This document shows, one piece after another, positions 42,410 through 53,927 of a stretch of 64,000 nucleotides of DNA. Made by a program: the position numbers and the translations under genes. Source of the stretch: Hydrogenobacter sp. T-8. GTDB lineage: Bacteria; Aquificota; Aquificia; Aquificales; Aquificaceae. Location of the stretch: assembly GCF_011006175.1 (NCBI RefSeq), contig NZ_CP048795.1, positions 992,001 through 1,056,000 of the forward strand. Direction: 5' to 3'. Under the pieces are notes generated by a model that worked only from the letters and a program-made list of their open reading frames with translations, made no database searches and was not told where the DNA came from. Position 1 is the first letter of the stretch. Each line of letters begins with the position of its first letter.

Positions 42410-45119
42410 AGACTGCCATGCTTAGGAGCTTGTCCCTTTCTTGCTCTTCCCTTTTTAGCTCCTCTTGAACCTCCTCTTGGGTTCTCACCTGCATGTGCAT
42501 TATATCCGATATGGTCTTTTCTCGGAACCTTGATAGCATATCCTCAAATAGGTAGAAGGATTCCTTTTTGTATTCTACCAATGGGTCTTTGGAGGCATAG
42601 CCCCTTAGGTATATGCTCTCCCTAAGCCTGTCCATGGTGTGCAGATGCTCTCTCCAAAGGTGGTCAAGGTTTGAAAGCATGAGAATTTTTGCAAGCTCTC
42701 TGAAAACTTCTTCTCCGAGCTCTTCTTTCCTCTGAAAGAGGGATTCAAGTACCCTTTGGGAGAGTTTTTCTATAAGCTCTTCCTTGTCCCTTGCGCTGGG
42801 TATGTCTATGTCCCTGCCTGTAAGCTCTTTTAGGTAATCCCTTAGGGGTTCAAGCTCCCAAAGCTCCGGCTCTTCTTCCTTTATGAGCTCTTCCACCCTT
42901 TGGGCTACAAGGTCGTAGACAAACTCTTGCAGGTATTCCTCAATCCCTTTAGACTCAAGAAGGTCTCTCCTTATGGCATAAACGGTGAGCCTCTGGGTGT
43001 TCATCACCATATCATACTCAAGGAGCCTCTTTCTTATCTGGAAGTTTTGGGCTTCTACCCTCTTTTGTGCGTTTTGTATAGCCTTGGTAACCATACCGCT
43101 CTCTATGGGCTCTCCCTTGGGAATCTTGAGTATCTCCATGAGCTTCTTTACCCTGTCGCCACCGAATATTCTCATGAGGTCATCTTCCAAAGATAGTACG
43201 AAGCGGGACTCACCGGGGTCTCCCTGCCTTCCTGCTCTACCTCTGAGCTGGTTGTCTATCCTCCGGGATTCGTGCCTTTCTGTGCCTATAACCAGAAGAC
43301 CACCCAAATCCACCACCTTTTTCTTTTCCTCCTCTGTTATCCTGTATGCCTTCTCTAAGGCTTCCTTCCATTCCTCTTCTGTGGCTTCCTCTGGGGCTTT
43401 GCCCTTTGCCCTTAGTATCTCCCTTGCCAAATACTCTGGGTTTCCTCCAAGAAGGATATCTGTTCCTCTTCCTGCCATGTTGGTGGATATGGTGACCGAA
43501 CCAAGTCTTCCCGCTTGAGCTATTATCTCCGCCTCTTTCTCATGCTGCTTGGCGTTTAGCACGTTGTGAGGTATCTTCTCCTTTTGCAGAAGCCTTGAAA
43601 GATGCTCCGAGTCCTCTATGGAAACAGTTCCCACCAGTATGGGTCTTCCCTTCGCATGCTCTTGTTTGATAAGGTCTACCACCGCCTGCCACTTTTCTTC
43701 CTTTGTTTTGTAAACGAGGTCTGGATGGTCCTTTCTTCTCATGGGTCTGTGGGTTGGGACTACCACCACCTCAAGACCGTATATTTCCTTGAACTCAAGA
43801 GCTTCCGTCTCGGCGGTTCCCGTCATGCCAGAGAGCTTTGTGTAGAGCTTGAAGTAGTTCTGGAAGGTGATGCTGGCAAGGGTTTGGTTTTCCTGCTGTA
43901 TGGGAACACCCTCTTTTACCTCTATAGCCTGATGAAGACCGTCGCTCCAACGCCTACCCGGAAGCACCCTTCCAGTGAACTCATCCACTATGAGAACCTC
44001 GTTGTCTCTTATTATGTAATGCACATCCCTTTTAAAGAGGGTGTGGGCTCTGAGGGCTTGGTTTACCGCATGAAGGAGGTCTATGTTCCTTATATCGTAT
44101 AGGTTTTCTACACCAAGGAGTTCCTCCACCTTTCTTATGCCCTGCTCTGTGAGCTGGACAGTTCGGTTCTTCTCATCCACTACAAAGTCCTCGTCCCTTA
44201 CGAGCCTTCTTACCACCTCGTCCGCCTTGTAGTATACGGAGGTATCCATCTCCGCAGGACCAGAGATTATAAGGGGCGTTCTTGCTTCGTCTATAAGGAT
44301 AGAGTCCACTTCGTCCACTATGGCAAAGTTATGCCCCTTTACCTGCACTATTTCCTCAAGGGAAAAAGCCATGTTGTCCCTAAGGTAGTCAAAGCCAAAC
44401 TCGTTGTTGGTTCCGTAGGTTATACTGCACTCGTAGGCTTGTCTTCTGGTGCAGGGCGTTAGCTTAGTATAGAAAGCCTTCTTTGCTTGAACCTTTATGA
44501 GGTCTGAGGGTAGAGTTTCCTCAAAATAGCCCTGTGGCCAAACCCTCCAGTCTTCTTCTATAGCCCTCTGTGCCAGCTCTGGGTCTGCCCATTCTACCCT
44601 GTAGGAGCTATAGTCAGAGTTTATAACACCCACATCAAGACCAAGGAAAAGATATAGTCCACCCATCCATTGGGCGTCCCTTCTCGCAAGGTAGTCGTTG
44701 ACGGTAACCACATGAACCCCTTCCTCTGTCATGGCGTTGACCACCACTGCAGAGGTAGCCACTAAGGTTTTACCTTCACCCGTTTTCATCTCCGCTATCT
44801 TGCCTTCGTGAAGCACAAGCCCACCTATAAGCTGAACGTCAAAAAATCTAAGCCCAAGAGCCCTTTTGCCCGCCTCCCTTACAAGAGCAAAGGCGAGCTC
44901 CACCTCTGGAATTATCTCACCTTTGATTATCTTCTGCTTTAGTGTCTCATCCTGCAGTATCCTTTGCCTTAAGTCTTGTGCTATAAGTCTTATCTCTTTG
45001 TTTGGAAGTTGGTCAAGTTCTTTCTCCTTTTGTGTTATCCTTTGGACTACCTTTCTTAGCCTTTTGACTTCTCTCTCGCTCTTTGTCCCAAGGAGCTTTT
45101 TAACAAGCCATTCTATCAT
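42318..45119 (-). CDS. secA: Protein translocase ATPase SecA
   Basis: 933 residues. Walker A MKTGEGKT, DEVDSILIDEARTPLI, AGRGTDI and QLRGRAGRQGDPG are intact. Between residues about 165 and 225 an extra segment (including VWPQGYFEETLP) precedes TYGTNNEFGFDYLRDN; an insert of about 50 residues here is described for SecA of Aquificales and Thermotogales. The C-terminal zinc-binding tail is missing and replaced by a basic end. TATAAT (45134-45129) is nine bases before ATG 45119, without a ribosome binding site; in-frame codons upstream of this are in the neighbour gene. Confidence 0.96.
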   Translation of the reverse strand: MIEWLVKKLLGTKSEREVKRLRKVVQRITQKEKELDQLPNKEIRLIAQDLRQRILQDETLKQKIIKGEIIPEVELAFALVREAGKRALGLRFFDVQLIGGLVLHEGKIAEMKTGEGKTLVATSAVVVNAMTEEGVHVVTVNDYLARRDAQWMGGLYLFLGLDVGVINSDYSSYRVEWADPELAQRAIEEDWRVWPQGYFEETLPSDLIKVQAKKAFYTKLTPCTRRQAYECSITYGTNNEFGFDYLRDNMAFSLEEIVQVKGHNFAIVDEVDSILIDEARTPLIISGPAEMDTSVYYKADEVVRRLVRDEDFVVDEKNRTVQLTEQGIRKVEELLGVENLYDIRNIDLLHAVNQALRAHTLFKRDVHYIIRDNEVLIVDEFTGRVLPGRRWSDGLHQAIEVKEGVPIQQENQTLASITFQNYFKLYTKLSGMTGTAETEALEFKEIYGLEVVVVPTHRPMRRKDHPDLVYKTKEEKWQAVVDLIKQEHAKGRPILVGTVSIEDSEHLSRLLQKEKIPHNVLNAKQHEKEAEIIAQAGRLGSVTISTNMAGRGTDILLGGNPEYLAREILRAKGKAPEEATEEEWKEALEKAYRITEEEKKKVVDLGGLLVIGTERHESRRIDNQLRGRAGRQGDPGESRFVLSLEDDLMRIFGGDRVKKLMEILKIPKGEPIESGMVTKAIQNAQKRVEAQNFQIRKRLLEYDMVMNTQRLTVYAIRRDLLESKGIEEYLQEFVYDLVAQRVEELIKEEEPELWELEPLRDYLKELTGRDIDIPSARDKEELIEKLSQRVLESLFQRKEELGEEVFRELAKILMLSNLDHLWREHLHTMDRLRESIYLRGYASKDPLVEYKKESFYLFEDMLSRFREKTISDIMHMQVRTQEEVQEELKREEQERDKLLSMAVFSGAEGKADQGQKGPKRKTLKERLQARRKR

Positions 45120-45151
45120 GGTATTAAAATTATAACGCTTTAGCTTTGTGG

Positions 45152-46225
45152 CTAACGCTCTTGAGTATGTTGAGGTGGTGATTGTGGCGGGCTTTGGTTT
45201 GTTGAGGGTTGAGAGGTGGTATCTTGTATTGTGTCCTGTTTTTTGTAGCATTCTTCCGATGCGAGGCACATAAATTGATTGGCTGTCCTTAAATGGTATA
45301 TTGATAGGAGAAAAGACAAAATTACTGCAAAAACCTGAATAAAGAACAAGAAATATGAATAATCCTGTTTATCACTTACATCTATAAGTAAAAAATTTAT
45401 AGAAATAACCAGAATAAAAAAAGCTGAGGATATCAGTATGAACCTTTCAGGCATATTCCTTAAAGAAGATATCAAAGAGTTTAAAAACACGCATTTTTTT
45501 ATTACTAGATTAAGTAAAAGTATCGTGTAAACTATAATATAAATGAATAAGAGAAAGAAGTACATTAAAAAATATGTGATAGCAGACAAGCTTGATATAA
45601 TCTTAGGAAGATTTGAATATGATGCAACAATAGAAAAATTTCTAACAATATAAATTATTGAAAAGATAATCAGCATAGTAGAACACACATAAATGCTTAT
45701 AGAAAGACCAGAAAAACCTTTAGCCAATGCAAAATGAACCTCAGAAATTCCTAAGGTGAATTTTGTTTTTTCATTAACCATAGGTCTAACAAGAGCTATA
45801 AAATGTCTCCATTTTATATCATTATCCACGTATAATTCTCTATTATGTAAACCTGCATCTAAATTTTTCTCGAATAATCCAAGAGTAGAAATTAGTCCAA
45901 TCCAACTAAAGAACTCTCCAACAAAAACAGATACGACCAAAAATGCTATCACATTTTCATTAAAAATCCTTAAGGTTCTCTTCACAGCCCATTTCAAATC
46001 TTTCCATGTAAATCTGAGATTGTTTATGCTAACTTGATTTTTGCTTTCGATGCTGTCCATACTTTGGCGAATAACTTTTTTCTCTGCATCGCTCCTTTGT
46101 GTTTGATTATAATAATACCTCTCTGCAACACTAACATTAAAAATAAAAACCAATATAGTTATAAGCCCTACCGCGACGCTTACCAAAATCCTATACAGCT
46201 CTATCTTTAGCAAGTTTTCAGACAT
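45152..46225 (-). CDS. Orphan multi-span membrane protein
   Basis: 357 residues. Hydrophobic segments near residues 10-33, 92-118, 172-196, 210-245, 262-285 and 300-320 predict about six spans; the tail is polar, proline/glutamine rich (QSPPQSPPQ). The gene is clearly more AT-rich than its neighbours, with many AT-ending codons, suggesting transfer. No family recognised. The IS element inserted 40 bases upstream of its start, next to a TATAAT sequence. Confidence 0.6.
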   Translation of the reverse strand: MSENLLKIELYRILVSVAVGLITILVFIFNVSVAERYYYNQTQRSDAEKKVIRQSMDSIESKNQVSINNLRFTWKDLKWAVKRTLRIFNENVIAFLVVSVFVGEFFSWIGLISTLGLFEKNLDAGLHNRELYVDNDIKWRHFIALVRPMVNEKTKFTLGISEVHFALAKGFSGLSISIYVCSTMLIIFSIIYIVRNFSIVASYSNLPKIISSLSAITYFLMYFFLLFIYIIVYTILLLNLVIKKCVFLNSLISSLRNMPERFILISSAFFILVISINFLLIDVSDKQDYSYFLFFIQVFAVILSFLLSIYHLRTANQFMCLASEECYKKQDTIQDTTSQPSTNQSPPQSPPQHTQER

Positions 46226-46257
46226 AACTCCAACTCCCCCACAAGATTACCTTAAAT

Positions 46258-46264
46258 TATTATA
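46258..46264. repeat. Target-site duplication, left copy
   Basis: TATTATA directly before the left inverted end; the identical copy is at 47189-47195. A 7-bp duplication is within the usual range for IS982-family insertion. Confidence 0.85.
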
Positions 46265-46283
46265 ACGCAAGTTGCAAGTTATA
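46265..46283 (+). repeat. IS terminal inverted repeat, left
   Basis: 19 bases, ACGCAAGTTGCAAGTTATA; two mismatches to the right end. The transposase stop region overlaps its inner end. Confidence 0.85.
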
Positions 46284-47115
46284 TTAGGTTCATTTTCCAC
46301 ATTCTATACAGATTATAGGAAACCACAGCGGTATAGATTTTCACAAGAAGCCCATTCAGGCTAACAGAATAAGGTCTCATACCGATAAACCTTTTAAGGA
46401 CACTAAACACACTCTCCGCAAGCCTCCTGTATAACCTCTTTGCATACTCAATCCATTCACCCTCATATCTGCTTTCCTTTATACTCATTAATGGGTTAAG
46501 CACTATGCCCTCTTCCTTCAAGATATCCTCCATCAGATAATTCTTGTATGCCTTATCACATATGATTTCCTTACTTTCTACACTGTAAAAGCTCATGTTT
46601 GCCAAACCATCAATATCATGCCTACTCCCCTCAAGTAGATGAACCTCTCTAATTAAACCCTTAGAGTCCATAAGTGCGTTTAGCTTAAGCCCGTAAAAGT
46701 ATTCTCTCTTGCTTGGTGTATATCCTCTGTATAGCTCACCTTTTAATGTTTTGCATGTCCATATGCGTGCATTCTCACACACTTTCACTGGCATGCTATC
46801 AATTAGGTAATATCTTTCATCCACCTGTGGTAGAGATGCGAGTTTTAATATGATGGTTTGCATATAAGGTAGCAGTTTTTCAAGTCTTCTTGAGAAGGTA
46901 GATTTATCAGGGACTTTAGGGAAGAGATGACTACAGAAACTTTTAAGCCAATCAAGAGCCTTTGAGTAGTTTGCACAAAAATCTATGTGGGCTATGACTG
47001 CCATTGTTAACACCTCCGAGTTAGATATTACCGCTTGTGGTTCTTCACGAAGTCTAAGTTCATTGAGCAAATCGTCTATAATTGCAAAGTATGTTATTAT
47101 TCTATCTTCTGTCAT
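46279..47115 (-). CDS. IS982-family transposase
   Basis: 278 residues, full length for the family. FPKVPDKSTFSRRLEKL near residue 67 and YLIDSMPVKVCEN near 105 with the catalytic aspartate are IS982 hallmarks; GYTPSKREYFYGLKLNAL and RLAESVFSVLKRFIG follow, the latter with the DDE glutamate. The gene has no frameshift. Its ribosome binding site GGGAGGTG lies partly in a hairpin. Confidence 0.92.
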   Translation of the reverse strand: MTEDRIITYFAIIDDLLNELRLREEPQAVISNSEVLTMAVIAHIDFCANYSKALDWLKSFCSHLFPKVPDKSTFSRRLEKLLPYMQTIILKLASLPQVDERYYLIDSMPVKVCENARIWTCKTLKGELYRGYTPSKREYFYGLKLNALMDSKGLIREVHLLEGSRHDIDGLANMSFYSVESKEIICDKAYKNYLMEDILKEEGIVLNPLMSIKESRYEGEWIEYAKRLYRRLAESVFSVLKRFIGMRPYSVSLNGLLVKIYTAVVSYNLYRMWKMNLI

Positions 47116-47123
47116 TTTTGCAC

Positions 47124-47150
47124 CTCCCTATGGGGATGCTCCATAGGGAG
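47124..47150 (-). promoter_or_regulatory. Hairpin sequestering the transposase ribosome binding site
   Basis: A perfect 10-bp inverted repeat, CTCCCTATGG and CCATAGGGAG, with a seven-base loop. On the minus-strand mRNA the GGGAG of the 3' arm is the start of the GGGAGGTG site, nine bases or fewer before ATG 47115. A transcript reading in from feoB would fold it and block translation. On the plus strand it is followed by six T, so it could also end transcription entering from the left. Confidence 0.7.
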
Positions 47151-47169
47151 CTTTTTTACCACATCTCTT

Positions 47170-47188
47170 TATAACTTGCAACTCGGGT
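47170..47188 (-). repeat. IS terminal inverted repeat, right
   Basis: 19 bases matching the left end at 17 positions when read on the minus strand. Confidence 0.85.
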
Positions 47189-47195
47189 TATTATA
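47189..47195. repeat. Target-site duplication, right copy
   Basis: TATTATA directly after the right inverted end, identical to 46258-46264. Confidence 0.85.
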
Positions 47196-47281
47196 CAACA
47201 CACTCGACCCTCAACTACAGCACGAACCTTTCCTTCCCCTCCGCCAAAGGTAAAACGAGAAGATCACCAACAAAAACGGTG

Positions 47282-49354
47282 CTAAGTATTCCATATCACA
47301 CTTCCTATCCTATATGCAAAGAAACCGAAGAGCCAGCCCACGAGTAGGCTATATGCGAGAAAGGTAAGGGCAAAACCCTTTCCTGCCTCTCTCCACATTA
47401 CCGCCACCGTTCCAAGACAGGAAGTGTATAGCAGTAAAAATACCATAAAAGCCAGAGCGGACGCTGGCGATATACTCTGTGCTATTAAACTTCTTAAGCT
47501 GTCGCTTCCTTTTTCTTCTACTTCAAAAGCAGTTGGCACTGGCTTGAAGATATTTATCACAGCCTCCTTTAAGGCATTACCAAAGCCAATAGCTTGCCCC
47601 TTTAGAGCTTCCGAGAAGACAAAATGTTCTTCTCTCTTCTCTACCTCTGCGGTGTATATGGTTCCCATAGAACTTAGCACTATCTCTCTTGCAAGGAAGG
47701 CTGGTATAAGGGAGGTTGATATTCTCCAGTCCTCAAGACCTAGGGGTTTAAAAATGGGAGATATAGCTTTTCCTATCTGTCCTGCGAGGCTTTCAGAGGG
47801 ATTTTTGACACCCGGTGGTAGATTCAGCAATAGCCATATGAAAACCGACGCTGCAAATATGAGGGTACCAGCTCTGTATAGAAAATCCCTTACATAAACC
47901 CATACAACTCTGAAAAGAAGTCTCAGCGTGGGAAGTCTGTAAGGTGGCAATTCCATAACGAAGTGATAGAGAGTTCCTCCGTATAGAGTTTTTCTCAAAA
48001 GAAAAGCAGTCAAAAATGCAACGAAAATGCCTAAAAGATAAAGTGAAAATATAATGACCGCAGGGTTTTTGAAAAAGAGCACCGCAAAAAAGGAGAAAAC
48101 TACAAGCCTTGCAGGACAACTCATAAAGGGTATCATGGCTATGACGAGAAATTTGTCCCTTTTTGTTTCCAAAGCCCTCGTGGCAACTATGGCAGGCACA
48201 TTACATCCAAAGCCGAGAAGCAAAGGAACAAGGCTTTTACCATGGAGACCAAGTTTATGCATAAACCTGTCCATAAGAAAAGCAACTCTCGGAAGATAAC
48301 CCGAAAATTCCATAAGAGCAAGCAGGAAGTATATGACCGCAATGAGAGGAACGAAAGTCAGAACAAAGCCCACACCACCTATAAAGGCTTCTGCAAAAAG
48401 TCTCTGAACCCAATCACCAACACCCATAAGGGACAGACCTTCTGAAATAGCAGGAGCAATAAAGCCGTTTACAAACCCCTCTACCCACTCCATAAAAGGT
48501 GCAGAAAAGTCAAAGGAGAACTTAAAGAGCAGGAACATTAACAAAAAGAATATGGGTATGCCAAAGATAGGGTGCAATAAAACCTTGTCAAGGGAGTCTG
48601 TTATATCTCTTGAGGTCAGAGGTTTTCTCTCTACCACTTCCCTGTATAGACCATGAGCCTTTGCATACCTTTCGTCCCTAATGACATCTTGAACATCTCT
48701 ACCCATAAGGCTCTTTATGGACTCTCTAAGCTCCCTAAACTTTTCCGAGTTGAGGAGTTTTCTTATAAGCTCCGCCTTGGTTTCGTCTTCCCTTTCTCTT
48801 ACTTTCTCAAGTATGTCTTCCAATTCTTTACTGTATCTCAAAGCCTTTGTTTTTTCCTTAAGGTTAAAAACTTCCACTATGTTTGGAAGTAAAGCCTTTA
48901 CACCTTCGCCAGTCCTTCCGTTTGTCCTGAGGACCCTCACACCAAGAAGTTCAGAAAGCCATTTGTCTTTGACCTCTATTCCCAGCTTTTGGGCTTCGTC
49001 CGTCATGTTTAGGACTAAGATGAGAGGTATTTCATGCTCAAGAAGTTCTATGGTTAAGAGTAGGTCTCTTTCCATGTTGGGTGTTTCTATGATATTGAGT
49101 ATCAAGTCTGGTTTTTCCTGCGTTATATAGTTGTATGCAACCCACTCATCCTCCGATATGGGCTCAAGGGTGTATATACCCGGAAGGTCTACAAGGTTTA
49201 TTTCATAGTCCCAAAACTTTACCTTTCCTTCCCTCTTTTCAACAGTTACTCCGGGCCAGTTACCTACCTTAAGGTTTGTTCCCGCAAGATGGTTAAGAAT
49301 ACTTGTCTTTCCTACGTTGGGATTGCCCGCAAGGGCTACCTTTATACTTTTCAT
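47282..49354 (-). CDS. feoB: Ferrous iron transporter FeoB
   Basis: 690 residues. G-protein motif GNPNVGKTS, then VDLPGIYTL and LNMTDEA in the first 170 residues. The membrane part contains GFGCNVPAI and SCPARLVV, which are the paired gate motifs. It imports Fe(II). It starts by ATGA overlap with feoA. The intergenic stretch after its stop (47196-47281) has no gene or clear terminator, so transcripts may run into the IS element. Confidence 0.94.
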   Translation of the reverse strand: MKSIKVALAGNPNVGKTSILNHLAGTNLKVGNWPGVTVEKREGKVKFWDYEINLVDLPGIYTLEPISEDEWVAYNYITQEKPDLILNIIETPNMERDLLLTIELLEHEIPLILVLNMTDEAQKLGIEVKDKWLSELLGVRVLRTNGRTGEGVKALLPNIVEVFNLKEKTKALRYSKELEDILEKVREREDETKAELIRKLLNSEKFRELRESIKSLMGRDVQDVIRDERYAKAHGLYREVVERKPLTSRDITDSLDKVLLHPIFGIPIFFLLMFLLFKFSFDFSAPFMEWVEGFVNGFIAPAISEGLSLMGVGDWVQRLFAEAFIGGVGFVLTFVPLIAVIYFLLALMEFSGYLPRVAFLMDRFMHKLGLHGKSLVPLLLGFGCNVPAIVATRALETKRDKFLVIAMIPFMSCPARLVVFSFFAVLFFKNPAVIIFSLYLLGIFVAFLTAFLLRKTLYGGTLYHFVMELPPYRLPTLRLLFRVVWVYVRDFLYRAGTLIFAASVFIWLLLNLPPGVKNPSESLAGQIGKAISPIFKPLGLEDWRISTSLIPAFLAREIVLSSMGTIYTAEVEKREEHFVFSEALKGQAIGFGNALKEAVINIFKPVPTAFEVEEKGSDSLRSLIAQSISPASALAFMVFLLLYTSCLGTVAVMWREAGKGFALTFLAYSLLVGWLFGFFAYRIGSVIWNT

Positions 49355-49563
49355 TGAACCTCTATGCCTTTTGCCAGGTCTTTACTTATAACTATCCTTG
49401 AGTTGTCCACCTTCAGAAGAAGGTTTCTTCCAATCTTTTGCAGAAGAGATACCCTTCTACCCTTTCTAAGACCCATTGCCTTAACCTTTTCTAAGACCTC
49501 CTCTCTACCGCTGAGACCAAGTATTACCACTTCCTGCCCAGGTTTTACCTCTTCAAGGTTCAT
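49351..49563 (-). CDS. feoA: Ferrous iron transport protein FeoA
   Basis: 70 residues, an SH3-like domain: LEEVKPGQEVVILGL and VKAMGLRKGRRVSLLQKIG. It assists FeoB. A GGAGG site is nine bases before ATG 49563. It follows a well-formed promoter and lies downstream of rph on the same strand. Confidence 0.9.
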   Translation of the reverse strand: MNLEEVKPGQEVVILGLSGREEVLEKVKAMGLRKGRRVSLLQKIGRNLLLKVDNSRIVISKDLAKGIEVQ

Positions 49564-49581
49564 GCCAGACCTCCAAAAGAA

Positions 49582-49620
49582 TTTGGAAATTAATATACAA
49601 TTCCAAAATTAGAATGTCAA
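49582..49620 (-). promoter_or_regulatory. feoAB promoter with overlapping palindrome
   Basis: On the minus strand TTGACA (49620-49615), 17-base spacer and TATATT (49597-49592), a near-consensus sigma70 promoter. A palindrome TTTGGAA-N12-TTCCAAA (49582-49607) covers the -10 box, where a repressor would block RNA polymerase. The motif is not the classical Fur box. Iron control is the expected signal, by inference from the regulated genes. Confidence 0.6.
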
Positions 49621-49635
49621 GTAGAAAATCCTATC

Positions 49636-52693
<3,058 letters not shown>

Positions 52694-52700
52694 GGAGATA

Positions 52701-53909
52701 TTATACCATATCTTCCAAGTGTTTCATCACATGCATCATGTCCTTGTCGCCCCTGCCAGAGAGGTTAAAAAGCACTATGCCATCCTTCCCTACTTCTTTG
52801 GCTATTTCTACCACCCTCAAGACCGCATGAGCTGGCTCAAGGGCGGGAATGATACCTTCAAGCCTTGAAAGAATCCTAAAGCCTTCAAGGGCTTCTTCGT
52901 CTGTTGCATAGGTGTACTCCGCCCTTCCGCTCTTGAAAAGGTAGGCATGCTCTGGTCCAACACCTGGGTAGTCAAGCCCTGCAGAGATGGAATGGGTGGG
53001 TTGGATTTGTCCCTCTTCATCCTGCAAAAAGTAGGACTTCATACCGTGCAAAACTCCCACAGAACCGCCGTTTATAGAGCTTGCGTGTTTACCCGTGTGC
53101 AGTCCAAGACCTCCAGCTTCTACGCCTATTAGTCTTACCTCTTCGTGCTCCATAAATGGATAAAATATACCCATCGCGTTTGAACCACCTCCTACGCAGG
53201 CAACTACCGCATCGGGAAGCTTGCCCTCCAGCTCAAAAAGTTGTTCTTTTGCCTCCTCCCCTATCACCTTCTGGAAATCCCTAACCATCATGGGAAAGGG
53301 GTGAGGTCCCACCACAGAGCCTATAATGTAGTGTGTGGTTTCCACGTTGGTAACCCAGTCCCTTAAAGCTTCGTTTATGGCATCCTTTAAGGTTCTTGAA
53401 CCGCTCTTTACGATGCGAACTTCCGCACCCAGCAGTCTCATCCTAAAAACGTTAAGTTTTTGACGCTCTGCGTCCTCCTCTCCCATATAGACCACGCACT
53501 CAAGACCAAGTAAAGCACAGGCGGTGGCGGTTGCCACTCCATGCTGTCCTGCTCCCGTCTCTGCTATTACCCTTTTTTTGCCCATTCTCTTAGTAAGAAG
53601 TGCCTGACCAAGTGTGTTGTTTATCTTGTGAGCACCCGTATGCAAAAGGTCTTCCCTCTTTATGTATATCCTTGCACCCCCTGCATACTGTGTAAGCCTC
53701 TTGGCAAAGTAGAGGGGTGTGGGTCTTCCTGCAAAGCTCCTAAGGTAGTGGTTTAGCTCCTCCCAGAAGGAGGGGTCTTCCTTTGCCTTTGCATAAGCCC
53801 TTTCAAGCTCCTCAAGGGCATACATGAGGGTCTCTGGTACAAACCTGCCACCGAACTCTCCAAAGTATCCCCTTTCATCTGGAAGAGTGTATAACTCTTG
53901 TTTTATCAT
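52701..53909 (-). CDS. trpB: Tryptophan synthase beta chain
   Basis: 402 residues. Pyridoxal lysine in [21 protein letters not shown] and GGGSNAMG for phosphate binding. Makes tryptophan from indole and serine. Sequence and length are of the classical TrpB1 type, not TrpB2. No trpA or other trp gene lies near; the operon neighbours are purB and atpG. Confidence 0.95.
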   Translation of the reverse strand: MIKQELYTLPDERGYFGEFGGRFVPETLMYALEELERAYAKAKEDPSFWEELNHYLRSFAGRPTPLYFAKRLTQYAGGARIYIKREDLLHTGAHKINNTLGQALLTKRMGKKRVIAETGAGQHGVATATACALLGLECVVYMGEEDAERQKLNVFRMRLLGAEVRIVKSGSRTLKDAINEALRDWVTNVETTHYIIGSVVGPHPFPMMVRDFQKVIGEEAKEQLFELEGKLPDAVVACVGGGSNAMGIFYPFMEHEEVRLIGVEAGGLGLHTGKHASSINGGSVGVLHGMKSYFLQDEEGQIQPTHSISAGLDYPGVGPEHAYLFKSGRAEYTYATDEEALEGFRILSRLEGIIPALEPAHAVLRVVEIAKEVGKDGIVLFNLSGRGDKDMMHVMKHLEDMV

Positions 53910-53927
53910 AAGCTTTCCTCCTTTCTT

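Larger units (their letters stand above)
46265..47188 (-). mobile_element. IS982-family insertion sequence, complete
   Basis: 924 bases bounded by imperfect 19-bp inverted ends: ACGCAAGTTGCAAGTTATA at 46265-46283 and its counterpart (ACCCGAGTTGCAAGTTATA read on the minus strand) at 47188-47170, 17 of 19 bases equal. A 7-bp direct repeat TATTATA flanks it. It holds one intact transposase gene on the minus strand and a regulatory hairpin before that gene. It sits between feoB and the orphan membrane protein gene. Confidence 0.92.

Noticed and set aside
43602-44102. Plus-strand open frame of 166 codons inside secA
   Set aside because: Shadow of the real gene on the other strand; no ribosome binding site and no family resemblance.
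47124-47157. Hairpin plus T run as a plus-strand terminator
   Set aside because: The shape fits a terminator, but no plus-strand gene ends there; its position over the transposase ribosome binding site explains it better.
47196-47281. Possible remnant gene between the IS element and feoB
   Set aside because: Only 86 bases, with no start, ribosome binding site or recognisable protein piece.
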